A stretch of DNA of 64,000 nt, from assembly GCA_009667805.1 (NCBI GenBank), contig CM019067.1:64152637-64216636 (forward strand), in the 5' to 3' direction. Under the pieces are notes generated by a model. It worked only from the letters and a program-made list of their open reading frames with translations, made no database searches and had not been told where the DNA came from. Shown one piece after another: positions 24,618 to 35,765 of this stretch (its first letter is position 1; every line of letters starts with the position of its first letter). Both the position numbers and the translations under genes were made by a program. This DNA comes from Leptobrachium leishanense. Taxonomy: Eukaryota; Chordata; Amphibia; Anura; Megophryidae.

Positions 24618-24733
24618 ACGGGTTCATTCACTAAAGGTGAAACTCATGGGAGACGGTTTCTGGTTTGGCTATTTTGACCTAGATGTTTCACTTCTCCTGC
24701 CAATTCCCCCGAGTTTCACCTTTATTGAACAGA
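24618..24733. mobile_element. Short foldback element
   Basis: GGTTCATTCACTAAAGGTGA followed by AACTC pairs, as an inverted repeat, with GAGTTTCACCTTTATTGAAC near 24,711. Only about 60 bp separates the arms, giving a small hairpin MITE. No target duplication was identified. Confidence 0.5.
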
Positions 24734-25270
24734 CCTGATAGTATTTTTTCTGATAATTTATAAGTAATATAAATAATACTGTATGATTTATATGACATCA
24801 TGTATTTACTGCTGAATTCTACAGTGTAAACAATTATTTTAATAATATGACCTCAAAGGCCAGAATCTTGATCTCTTATAAATGTGTATAAAATCATATT
24901 GAAGGATAAATACATCAAAGGCAATTGCAAATATTGGCAGAGAAATAGCAGATTTTATAATTGTTCAAATTCATCTATTTAAGCTTTCTTGGCCTATTTT
25001 TTTTTTTAAAAAAAATTCAGGATCAGGTCTCTGCACTTCCCAATTTGCTGAAAAGAAGAGAAAATTGAAGAATGATAGGTTTTCAATATTCACCCACTGG
25101 GCAAAGTGACACAATGACACTTTACAGACTCTAGGACGTCACTCCTAGTTAGTACTAGCCATACCGCTCACTTATTCATTAATATTTCATTCCATTTTGA
25201 AGTTTGATCCTTTCCTGTCTTGTGTTGCTCTGTGTTTGCAATTATCTGTCCTTCAATGTTGTTCTTAAAG
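24734..25270. other. Unassigned AT-rich sequence
   Basis: No gene, exon or element terminus is recognised. Confidence 0.4.
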
Positions 25271-27244
25271 GGGTTATTCAGAAAGAACCGAAATCTGTAG
25301 GGCTTTGCACTTCGGTGCACTTCAGTGATAACAACAAACTACGGTGAATTCACTATTCACACTAGGGTCATCATAGTGCCCAACAAATTAATTGGAGAAC
25401 GTTGCCGAAGAGCAATAGTGTCATTGGTGAAACCCACCGAACTGTGGGAAAAAAAACCACAAACTCTGCTATTCTCCTAATAGGTGTTTAACCACTTCAA
25501 TGCGGAGGACCGCTGGTATGCGGAGGACGCGCTGAGTGCGTCCTCCCATTGGGGTCAGCGTTCGGCCGGGTTCCGGCCGATCGCTGGCCCCCCCGGTGCG
25601 GGCTGACATCCTCGATGTCAGCCCGGCATCCGGGACCGCAGCCGCCGGAATTAGGTGTCATCGCGGCAGCGCGATGACACCTAATTCAGGCGCCCCCCCG
25701 CATGTGCGGAGGAGGCGCCTGAAAGGGAGGGGGGGAGGTCCTTCAGACCTCTCTCCCTCCCGATCGGCGGCTCTGCTGGAGTTAACCCCGGCACCATTTG
25801 GAAGGGCACAGCCTGCCCTTCCAAATGGTGCCTGGCATTAGCCCCTGGGGAGCTGGATCGCGAATCGGCGCTGAAAAGCGCCGGTTCGCAATCCTTTCCC
25901 GGAGCTGGCCGACATCTTGGATGTCGGCCAAGCCTCTGGGAACTCCCCCTGAGGACTGGCGTCATCGTGCGTAGCACGATAACGCCAGTCCTGGACTTAA
26001 CCCCTAACTGCCACCAACGGTGGAGATAGGGAGTTCCAATGAACTCCCTATCTCCCGATCCGTGGCAGCTAGGGGTTAAAGTTTGGTATGGTTGGATCGG
26101 CCAGAGCATGGCCGTTCCAACGATACCAAACACTACTGTGAAAAATTTTGTCAAAAAAAAAAATGAAAAATAAAAATTAAAAAAATTAAAAAAAAAAATT
26201 ATAAAAAAAAAATAAACACTTTTTTTTAATTTTTTTTGGTTTGTTAGTGTAGCAATATTGTTCCCATTTCAATTATAATGTGAACAATGATGCTGCACTA
26301 ACGATTTTTGTATGCGGTGCATTTGTTAAAAATAGTGTAATTTTCCCCAAAAAAAAATGTAACGAGACCCCATCTCTAATTTTTTTAACAAGCGCACCCC
26401 ATACAAAATATAACCGCAATTGCTCGCATGTTAAAATGTGAAAAAAAACACTTTACACATTGTAAATTATTGAAAATACATATTTTATTGCATTTTTTGT
26501 TATAATATACAGACATGACATAACGTATACATATAATAATGACATATTATGAATCTACCGAGTCTGACGGAAAGAACGATATATAATATGTCTGGGTCAT
26601 ATACTAAAATAAGCCTTCAGAACACGTTTAAACATGATGAGCAAAACCGGTAAAAATGACCTCAGCACAGGGGCGGGAAAAGCCTGAGCAGCGAAAGGGC
26701 TAAACCAATAAAAATACATTAAATGTGTCTAAATAATAAAAAAGATCCTTTTAAAAAATAAGAAAAAGGTCTGTTGCAGAATAAGAAAAATGCCTTTTAA
26801 AAAAAAGGGAAATAAAATCTTCTAAAATACAAAAAATACAAAAAGTTTTCTAAAAATAAAAAATAAAAAGACTTTTTGCTGAATTTAGAAGAATAATTGT
26901 TTTTTTTAAAAAAAAAGGAATAAAAATGATATACAATTTTTACATTGAATTCTATGGCATTCGCCTAGTTATATCTGTCAAACTGAACCACCGAAAAACT
27001 GGGGATTTCTCAAACACTGCAGTGCAGTTCGGCATTCTGTGAATAGATTAACTATTATTCTCTATGGGACAATTTCGTTGCAGCCGAAGATCGCCGAATT
27101 GCACCGTATTTTGCTGTCAATTCGCCTGTATTTGATGAATTGACAGTTTACTGAATAGACTAACTGCCATGAAATTGCACCATACAGGGAAATTCACCGT
27201 TCGGTACAATTCGGTAGCAAGTTCGGCGCTTAGTGAATGGACCC
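25271..27244. mobile_element. GGGTTATTCAGAG-family element, split by a TTAA element
   Basis: Left end GGGTTATTCAGAAAGAACCG and reverse-complemented right end GGGTCCATTCACTAAGCGCC frame two parts (25,271-25,487 and 26,704-27,244) that match the family: ATTCTCCTAATAGGTGTTTA, CTATGGCATTCGCC, GGGAAATTCACCGTTCGG. The host site GTTTAAACC, seen at 4863 in another family member, is where the piggyBac-type element entered. Confidence 0.7.
25492..26699. mobile_element. piggyBac-type MITE with serial hairpins
   Basis: Left flank TTAA (25,488-25,491), right flank CTAA (26,700-26,703, one base changed). The right end, reverse-complemented, reads CCCTTTCGCTGCTCAGG and matches the left end of 56,654-57,428. 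The left 600 bp is a run of palindromes: for example TTAGGTGTCATCGCG (25,651) with its complement, CCATTTGGAAGGGCA (25,794) with its complement, GACTGGCGTCATCGTGC (25,955), AGATAGGGAGTTC (26,026). It encodes no transposase. Confidence 0.8.
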
Positions 27245-27719
27245 TTTAGTCCTTCAGCACAAAAATTTAGATCTTGCTGGTAAATTTAGGTGCACGGGTT
27301 TGGTGCATGAAACTATCAGAATGGAACAGCTATTTCATGGAAATAATGAAATTATTTTTATTACTTTAGAAATAAATAAATAGATAAATAATGGCTTCAT
27401 GAAATGGAATGTCTGAATTCCTCCATTAATCCCTTCACTACCAAGTGATTTTCCAAAGAAACATTGTCAGAAACAAATGTTTTTTTTGTAAAATCATTTT
27501 TAATTAATTATAAAGCAATAAATAGATATGTGCATTTCGTTTCATTCCAAATCAAAATTCGGATGAAATACGAATTGGCTCCGTCCAAATGAACAAAGCA
27601 GTCCGAGAATACTTATCACAGCATCATAATGAACGAACTGAAACAAAAAAACCCAGCTAAATAGTTTCAAAATTTTGTCCCGAGAATAGAAATACCCAAT
27701 TTTTACATGTTTTTGCTTT
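27245..27719. other. Mostly unassigned; one TTAA-type end
   Basis: TTAATCCCTTCACTACCAAG at 27,426 resembles the CCCCTTCACTA terminus of the element at 2348. No partner end is found nearby. The rest is unassigned. Confidence 0.4.
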
Positions 27720-27723
27720 TTAA

Positions 27724-28148
27724 CCCCTTCACTGCTGAGCCAGTTCACCTATGTGCGCTGCGCTCATTCTGACCAGTTTATGCTAATTATTTTTAGATGA
27801 CAGCCTAGGTACTATTTAACTAACCCCCTCTGACAAAAACTTTAAAAAAAAAAAAAAAAAAAAAAAATATTTTTTATTTATCTATTTATTTTTTAAAAAA
27901 ATATTTTGACACCAAACCTGGTCATGTTTGGTATCATTGGAAAGGCCATGTCAAATATGGCCCTCTAGCTGCCAAGGATCGGGAGATAAGGGGATCCACA
28001 TGGCAGCTAGGGGTTAACTGGCCCACTGACATGCTCACACCACACATATGGTGAGGATGTCAGTGGGTCAGGGGTGACCTGGAGGCTTGGCTAACATCCA
28101 AGGTATCTGCCCCCTCCAGGTTTGATTCGAGATCCGGCAGCGAGACAG
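27724..28148. mobile_element. piggyBac-type MITE, TTAA-flanked
   Basis: TTAA at 27,720-27,723 and 28,149-28,152. The left end CCCCTTCACTGCTGAGCCAG matches the CCCTTTCGCTGCTGAG family (56,654; inverted at 26,699). Interior shares TTTGGTATCATTGGAAAGGC and the TAGCTGCCA ... TGGCAGCTAGGGGTTAA palindrome. Its right TTAA is also the left TTAA of the large element starting at 28,153. Confidence 0.8.
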
Positions 28149-28166
28149 TTAACCCCTTAAGGACCG

Positions 28167-28662
28167 AGGACGTACCATGTACGTCATTGCAGCGGGTCTC
28201 TCTTAGACCCGCTGACGTACATGGTACGTCCTGCCGTTTTTGAGCTGCTGGAAGCGATCGGATCGCTTCCAGCAGCTCAAACGCCATTGCAGGATGCCTG
28301 GGAGTCCAGGCATCCGTGCAATGGCCGTTAGAAGTGCCGGGGCACCATGTGATCGCTCCCCGGGAGCGATCTACATCCGGTTGCACCGGAGAGGTGCCCG
28401 GCACTTCTACAGAGCGCTGGAAGCGATCGGATCGCTTCCAGCTGCTCTGAGCATATTACAAGGATGCCTCGACATCGAGGCATCCTTGTAATATACTTAC
28501 CTGCCGCCGGTCCGTCCGTGATCGCTCCCCCGAGCGATCACTTCCGGTAGCGGCAGGAAGTACTGAGTGCCACGAGGTATCGTGGCACTCAGTACAAAAA
28601 CGATCACATCAGTGATCAGGTGCTCTGCTGGGTGCCTCGAGGGATCAAGGCACCCAGCAGAG
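28167..28662. repeat. Chain of nine consecutive hairpins
   Basis: Almost every base lies in an inverted repeat. Arms: 28,167-28,232 (20-bp perfect outer arms with a nested 8-bp stem), 28,239-28,281 (21-bp arms, 1-base loop), 28,285-28,323, 28,331-28,407 (nested), 28,410-28,449, 28,455-28,494 (17-bp arms), 28,519-28,541, 28,560-28,595 (16-bp arms), 28,623-28,662 (15-bp arms). Other piggyBac-type elements here show the same design with different sequences. Confidence 0.9.
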
Positions 28663-28753
28663 TAAAAAAAAAGTGGAAAAAAAAGTTAAAAAAAAAGTGT
28701 TAAAAAAAAGTAAAATAAAAGTGTGTAAAAAAAGAAAAATAAATAAAATAAAC

Positions 28754-29200
28754 TGACAGTTAGGGGTAGGGTTAGGGTTAGGGTTAGGGTTAGGGTTAGG
28801 GTTAGGGGTAGGGGTAGGGTTAGGTGGGTTAGGGTTAGGGGTAGGGTTAGGTTAGGCGTTTAGGGTTAGGGGTAGGGTTAGGGGTAGGGGTAGGGTTAGG
28901 GGTAGGGGTAGGGTTAGGGTAGGGTTAGGGTAGGGTTAGGGGTAGGGTTAGGGTTGGGGGTAGGGTTAGGGGTAGGGTTAGGGTTAGGGTAGGGTTAGGG
29001 TTAGGGGTAGGGTTAGGGGTAGGTTTAGGGTTAGGGGAGGGGTAGGTTAGGGGTAGGGGTAGGGTTAGGGTAGGGTTAGGGTTAGGGGTAGGGTTAGGGG
29101 TAGGTTAGGGGTAGGGTTAGGGTTAGGGTAGGGTTAGGGGTAGGGTTAGGGGTAGGGTTCTAAGGGCAGGGTCAGGGGTAGGGTTAGGGTTCTAAGGGCA
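28754..29200 (+). repeat. TTAGGG/GGGGTA telomere-like array inside piggyBac
   Basis: About 450 bp of TTAGGG interspersed with GGGGTAGGGTTA variants, starting with a clean run of at least six TTAGGG units near 28,770-28,805. It lies between the left hairpins and the transposase gene, so it is not an end-of-chromosome telomere. Confidence 0.9.
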
Positions 29201-29635
29201 GGGTCATCTTGGGGCTGAGTGGGATGTTCCTAGCCTGCCTCATCAGAGAGGCAGGCTAGCAACATCCAATCAGAAGTTAGAAAAAATCAAAATAAAATTC
29301 TAATTTGTCAGGTCAGGCCAATATTTTGTAAATATTGGCTCTGACCTCTGTGATTCTCCCTCCCTCTCCTCACTTGTGTTTTGGTGAGCGAGAGAGAGAG
29401 ATCAGATTTGAACAGGTTAGAGATTTTAGTGAGATTTAGTGAGATTAGAAAAATTGAGGCAGATTTAGAGAGATTTTAGGGAGATTTAGAAGAATTGAGG
29501 CAGGTTTAGAGGGATTTAGAGAGATTTAGGTGTTTATTTGTATTTTCTTGTGAAACCCAACGGTTCTTCTAAGAACCAACAATCCGCTTATATATATATA
29601 ATAATTATAAAATTTTATAATCTATTATTATATAA

Positions 29636-30290
29636 ATGTCTGAGAGGGTGTACAGCGCGCGAGGAGGCATATGCCATCCTGGCGTCAGAATCTGAGGCAT
29701 CTGCGTCAGACTCAGACCCTCATTTCGACCCCGCTAACTGCTCAGAGGCGTCGCTAGATACATTCTATGCTGGCTGATGTATCTAGTGATGTTTCTGATG
29801 CAGATCCTGGGTCACCACCTGCCAGCAGGAGACGCACAGCTCCCAGCTGAGGAGTGGGTAGTGCTCATCGCCAGAGGCCAGATATCCCTCCTTTCACGGC
29901 AAATCCTGGCATCAATATTGATGTTGCAGGATTTACCGCCACACAGTTTTTGCAGGTGTTTATGGGGGATGATTTGTTGGGCCACATCGTGGCCCAATCA
30001 AATCTGTATGCCCATCAGCATTGTGCTGCGAAGCCAGACTCCTACTTGGCAAGGCAGCAATGGACCCCGCTAGATGTGCCAGATTTCTGAAATTCTGGGC
30101 ACTTACTATGCTGAGGCATCATAAAGAAGCCCTCAATTCGCTCCTGCTGGAGCAGTAGCCCCATCTGCTCTACCCCCATTTACCTCCAATCAATGTCACG
30201 TAGAAGGTATGAAAACATTTTGCGTTTCATGCACTTCAGTGACAACAGCCTGTGCTCCCCTAGAGAGCATCCCCAGTTTGACAGGCACCA
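29636..30290 (+). pseudogene. piggyBac transposase, N-terminal part only
   Basis: The ATG at 29,636 (MSERVYS) begins an acidic N-terminal region (ASESEASASDSD), then the conserved domain: FTANPGINIDVAGFTATQFL, DDLLGHIVAQSNLYA, and MSRRRYENILRFMHFSDNS near 30,193. Members of the PGBD4-like/piggyBac family have these blocks just before the catalytic Asp residues. Here the coding sequence stops making sense at about 30,290 and runs into satellite A, so the whole catalytic core and the Cys-rich C-terminus are missing. Frameshifts near 29,660, 29,780 and 30,085 break what remains. Confidence 0.85.
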
Positions 30291-30329
30291 GACTTTTACA
30301 TTTTATTCGTACATTTTTATGTTCTACAT

Positions 30330-32065
30330 TGGTGCTGTATTTTGCCAAAATCTTTGCACACCTATGCATGGGGGGCATGGGTGTACTCAGGAGATCTTGC
30401 AGAAAACAACCTGGAGAGTTTTCATGCAGTAACAACAACAGTGTCTGCTAAGGCTAGGGTCAGACGAGCGTGATTTCTACGGACTGTACGTCCGTGCAGT
30501 ACGGACATCGTCAGTACGGAAGACGCAGTAGTGGTCACAACAGTCCGTTTTTTCACTGACATTTATTTTTTGACAGATGTAGGAGGGACAATAAATTCAA
30601 TTGCAAAACCATTTTGTCCGTGAAAAATGCAGGACGTATAAATGCAGTCCGTCTGACCACGTTCCATCACTCACACACAAAGCTATGCAGACGTTGCGGA
30701 CGCAGCGCACTTTGTGCGGCCGTTCTAGCGGTTCTACGTTCTTGCCTGCCTTGCGTCCGGGGCCGCGGCCGTTGTGCGTCCGCAGTTCAGTGCGGACGTA
30801 CTTCGTGTGTCGGGCTCCATTGACTTTATTCATGCTATCACGGACGTACTTTAGGCGCGATCACGGACGTGAACACTACGCTCGTCTGACCCTAGCCTAA
30901 ATCACAGTCCAAAACTACTGTGGGCGTAAAAATCTGAAATTTGAAAAATTACCGCCACAGCACCTTGTTGCCAAATGTTTTGGGCTAAAACGTTGCATCC
31001 ATGGCATCAAAGCACTCCATATGCAATACCTTGGGGTGTCAACATAACAAATAAAACAATTTTCTGGCAATAATTCAAACTGGGGTATGCGGTAGACCCA
31101 AAACCAAAGATAGGCCTAGCTGAAGAAATAATCTCAATTTCAACTCTAATGACAAAGTCATAAAAATTTATTTTGAACCTTCCCAAAATCCTGGCAAACC
31201 TAGCATGGGGGGCATGGGTGTACTCAGGAGATCTTGCAGAAAACAACCTGGAGAGTTTTCATGCAGTAACAAACAACAGTGTCTGCTAAATCACAGTCCA
31301 AAACTACTGTGGGCGTAAAAATCTGAAAATTGAAAAATTACCGCCACACACCTTGTTGCCAAATGTTTTGGGCTAAAACCGTTGCATCCATGGCATCAAA
31401 GCACTCCATATGCAATACCTTGGGGTGTCAACATAACAAATATAAACAATTTTCTGGCAATAATTCAAACTGGGGTATGCGGTAGACCCAAAACCAAAGA
31501 TAGGCCTAGCTGAAGAAATAATCTCAATTTCAACTCTAATGACAAAGTCATAAAAATTGTATTTGAACCTTCCCAAAATCCTGGCAAACCTAGGCATGGG
31601 GGGCATGGGTGTACTCAGGAGATCTTGCAGAAAACAACCTGGAGAGTTTTCATGCAGTAACAAACAACAGTGTCTGCTAAATCACAGTCCAAAACTACTG
31701 TGGGCGTAAAAATCTGAAAATTGAAAAATTACCGCCACACACACCTTGTTGCCAAATGTTTTGGCTAAAACCGTTGCATCCATGGCATCAAAGCACTCCA
31801 TATGCAATACCTTGGGGTGCAACATAACAAATATAAACAATTTTCTGGCATAATTCAAACTGGGGTATGCGGTAGACCCAAAACCAAAGATAGGCCTAGC
31901 TGAAGAAATAATCTCAATTTCAACTCTAATGACAAAGTCATAAAAATTGTATTTGAACCTCCCAAAATCCTGGCAAACCTAGGCATGGGGGGCATGGGTG
32001 TACTCAGGAGACCTTGCAGAAAACAACCTGGAGAGTTTTTGCAGTAAAAAAACACAGTGTCTCCT
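30330..32065. repeat. Satellite A, ~390-bp units, four copies
   Basis: Unit starts (GCATGGGGGGCATGGGTGTA) occur at about 30,365, 31,203, 31,596 and 31,984; the first is lengthened by the MITE at 30,452. Units are about 95% alike. Minus-strand open frames of 79-101 codons cross the units but vary with each indel, so they are not genes. Confidence 0.92.
30452..30897. mobile_element. Harbinger-type MITE inside satellite A
   Basis: Perfect termini GGCTAGGGTCAGACGAGCG are flanked by TAA (30,449-30,451, 30,898-30,900). The other three satellite units read GTGTCTGCTAAATCACAGTC without interruption, proving the empty site. Interior homologous to 19,288-19,728. Confidence 0.95.
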
Positions 32066-32344
32066 AAATCACAGTCCAAAACTGATGTGGGTGTGAAAAT
32101 GAAAAATGACCACCAAACAGTATCTAATTTGTTTGGAGCAAACGGATGCATCCATAGCATAAAAACACTCCATTTACAATACTTTGGGGTGTTAGCTTAC
32201 AAATATATGCACGTTCATAAAACTGGGGTATGTAAAAAGGCCCCTAAAAAGAAGATAACAAAGAAGATACTGTATGTCAAATTAGAAAATTGACAAGCAC
32301 ATGTCAAAGATTGGCGTAGCACCCAAAAACCAACAGAACAAATC
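32066..32344. repeat. Diverged unit between satellites A and B
   Basis: It opens like a satellite A unit (CACAGTCCAAAACTGATGTG, GCATCCATAGCATAAAAACA) but diverges and ends in the satellite B start. It looks like a remnant of the ancestral monomer. Confidence 0.6.
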
Positions 32345-35045
32345 TATATATGGGTGGTATCAATTTACTCAGAAGATGTTGCTGAACATATTTTGGGGTG
32401 TTTTTTGGCAGTAACCCATAACTGGATTTGACAATTCATGCCTAAAGTACAATGTGTGTGAAAAATAACACAAAAAGTGACTACCTGAAAGATTGACAAA
32501 GAGCTAGTGCATGGAAAGTGTTAAAATACAACTCTTTGAAGCACCCTAGGGTGTGCCCTTTCTAAAAATATATGGTTTGATGGGGGTAAATTACTTTGGC
32601 CGGCTTCAAAAATGTCCCAAATAGGACATGGGTGCATGATGACGAAATGTGAAAATTCCAAGTTGGAAAACTGAAATGCGCACCCCCCAAATAAGGCCTT
32701 TTAGCCCCAAATGACCCGACATACCTATACATGGGTGGTATCAATTTACTCAGAAGATTGCTGAACATATTTTGGGTGTTTTTTGGCAGTAACCCATAAC
32801 TGGATTTGACAATTCATGCCTAAAGTACAATGTGTGTGAAAAAATAACACAAAAAGTGACTACCTGAAAGATTGACAAAGAGCTAGTGCATGGAAAGTGT
32901 TAAAATACAACTCTTTGAAGCACCCTAGGGTGTGCCCTTTCTAAAAATATATGGTTTGATGGGGGTAAATTACTTTGGCCGGCTTCAAAAATGTCCCAAA
33001 TAGGACATGGGTGCATGATGACGAAATGTGAAAATTCCAAGTTGGAAAACTGAAATGCGCACCCCCCAAATAAGGCCTTTTAGCCCCCAAATGACCCGAC
33101 ATACCTATACATGGGTGGTATCAATTTACTCAGAAGATGTTGCTGAACATATTTTGGGGTGTTTTTTGGCAGTAACCCATAACTGGATTTGACAATTCAT
33201 GCCTAAAGTACAATGTGTGTGAAAAAATAACACAAAAAGTGACTACCTGAAAGATTGACAAAGAGCTAGTGCATGGAAAGTGTTAAAATACAACTCTTTG
33301 AAGCACCCTAGGGTGTGCCCTTTCTAAAAATATATGGTTTGATGGGGGTAAATTACTTTGGCCGGCTTCAAAAATGTCCCAAATAGGACATGGGTGCATG
33401 ATGACGAAATGTGAAAATTCCAAGTTGGAAAACTGAAATGCGCACCCCCCAAATAAGGCTTTTAGCCCCCAAATGACCCGACATACCTATACATGGGTGG
33501 TATCAATTTACTCAGAAGATGTTGCTGAACATATTTTGGGGTGTTTTTTGGCAGTAACCCATAACTGGATTTGACAATTCATGCCTAAAGTACAATGTGT
33601 GTGAAAAAATAACACAAAAAGTGACTACCTGAAAGATTGACAAAGAGCTAGTGCATGGAAAGTGTTAAAATACAACTCTTTGAAGCACCCTAGGGTGTGC
33701 CCTTTCTAAAAATATATGGTTTGATGGGGGTAAATTACTTTGGCCGGCTTCAAAAATGTCCAAATAGGACATGGGTGCATGATGACGAAATGTGAAAATT
33801 CCAAGTTGGAAAACTGAAATGCGCACCCCCCAAATAAGGCCTTTTAGCCCCAAATGACCCGACATACCTATACATGGGTGGTATCAATTTACTCAGAAGA
33901 TGTTGCTGAACATATTTTGGGGGGTTTTGGCAGTAACCCATAACTGGATTTGACAATTCATGCCTAAAGTACAATGTGTGTGAAAAAATAACACAAAAAG
34001 TGACTACCTGAAAGATTGACAAAGAGCTAGTGCATGGAAAGTGTTAAAATACAACTCTTTGAAGCACCCTAGGGTGTGCCCTTTCTAAAAATATATGGTT
34101 TGATGGGGGTAAATTACTTTGGCCGGCTTCAAAAATGTCCCAAATAGGACATGGTGCGCATGATGACGAAATGTGTGAAAATTCCAAGTTGGAAAACTGA
34201 AATCCGCACCCCCCAAATAAGGCCTTTTAGCCCCCAAATGAGCCGACATACCTATACATGGGTGGTATCATATTTACTCAGAAGATGTTGCTGAACATAT
34301 TTTGGGGTGTTTTTTGGCAGTAACCCATAACTGGATTTGACAATTCATGCCTAAAGTACAATGTGTGTGAAAAAATAACACAAAAAGTGACTACCTGAAA
34401 GATTGACAAAGAGCTAGTGCATGGAAAGTGTTAAAATACAACTCTTTGAAGCACCCTAGGGTGTGCCCTTTCTAAAAAAATATAGTTTTTGATGGGGGTA
34501 AATTACTTTGGCCGGCTTCAAAAATGTCCCAAATAGGACATGGGTGCATGATGACGAAATGTGAAAATTCCAAGTTGGAAAACTGAAATGCGCACCCCCC
34601 AAATAAGGCCTTTTAGCCCCAAATGACCCGACATACCTATACATGGGTGGTATCAATTTACTCAGAAGATGTTGCTGAACATAGTTTGGGGGTGTTTTGG
34701 CAGTAACCCATAACTGGATTTGACAATTCATGCCTAAAGTACAATGTGTGTGAAAAAATAACACAAAAAGTGACTACCTGAAAGATTGACAAAGAGCTAG
34801 TGCATGGAAAGTGTTAAAATACAACTCTTTGAAGCACCCTAGGGTGTGCCCTTTCTAAAAATATATGGTTTGATGGGGGTAAATTACTTTGGCCGGCTTC
34901 AAAAATGTCCCAAATAGGACATGGGTGCATGATGACGAAATGTGAAAATTCCAAGTTGGAAAACTGAAATGCGCACCCCCCAAATAAGGCCTTTTAGCCC
35001 CAAATGACCCGACATACCTATACTTGGGTGGTATCAATTTACTCA
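32345..35045. repeat. Satellite B, ~382-bp units, about seven copies
   Basis: Unit starts (ATGGGTGGTATCAATTTACT) lie near 32,350, 32,729, 33,112, 33,494, 33,873, 34,258, 34,645 and 35,024. Units are nearly identical apart from small indels (for example a lost C in ATGTCCAAATAGG near 33,758). The repeated 60-102 codon minus frames are the same stretch read in each unit and have no sign of being coding. Confidence 0.95.
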
Positions 35046-35765
35046 GAAGATGTTGCTGAACATATTTTGGGGTGCTTTTTGGCAGTAAACCTTAAAGTTC
35101 ACAGTACATGTATTCTTAAATTGCGTTCAAAAAAAAAAAATCACCAATTTTTTTTTTTCTCAAACTTTGGCATAGATTTGTGGTAAAATGGTTTGCATGG
35201 AAAGAGTCAAAATACCCCAAGTTTAATACCTTGATTTGTGTACTTTAAAAAAATATGTATATATGTGGAGGGTTATTCAGGAATTAGTGACAGATATCAG
35301 TGTTACAATGTCACTATCACTAGTTTTGAAAATAAACTCTTTGGAAATGGCAAAGTGCTACTTGCACTTATTGTTGCATAAAATAAGGAAAAAAGCGAGG
35401 AATATGTAAACATTGGGTATTGCTAAACTCAGTACTAAATTTAGAAACTACTAAGGAATAAATTTTTTTTGACGGTTGTTGATACATAAGAAATTTTGGG
35501 GGTCAAAGTTCGAAAAAGTGGTGTTTTTTCAATTTTTGTGTCATATTTCACAATATTTTTTATAGTAAATTATATGAAATGATGAAAAAAATGGTATCTT
35601 TATAAAGTCCATTTAGTGACGAGAAAAACAGTGTAAAATATGTGTGGGTTACATAAACGAGTAAGAGGAAAATTGACGTAAACACTAAGAGCGCAGAAAC
35701 ATAAAAACAGCTGCGGTCACGAACGGACGGATTTGTGTAAAACCGCCCGGTCACTAAGGGGTTAA
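35046..35765. mobile_element. 3' region and inner right end of the piggyBac-like element
   Basis: A single diverged satellite-like unit (to about 35,270, with GCATGGAAAGAGTCAAAATA) leads into unique AT-rich sequence and the terminus CGGTCACTAAGGGGTTAA. Reverse-complemented this is CCCCTTAGTGACCG, a good partner for the 28,153 end. Confidence 0.65.

Noticed and set aside
28754..29200. A true chromosome end
   Set aside because: The array lies inside a transposon, with transposase sequence and 35 kb of further sequence after it.
32562..35037. Repeated minus-strand frames of 60-102 codons
   Set aside because: The same satellite monomer read repeatedly; length varies with indels and there is no sign of constraint.
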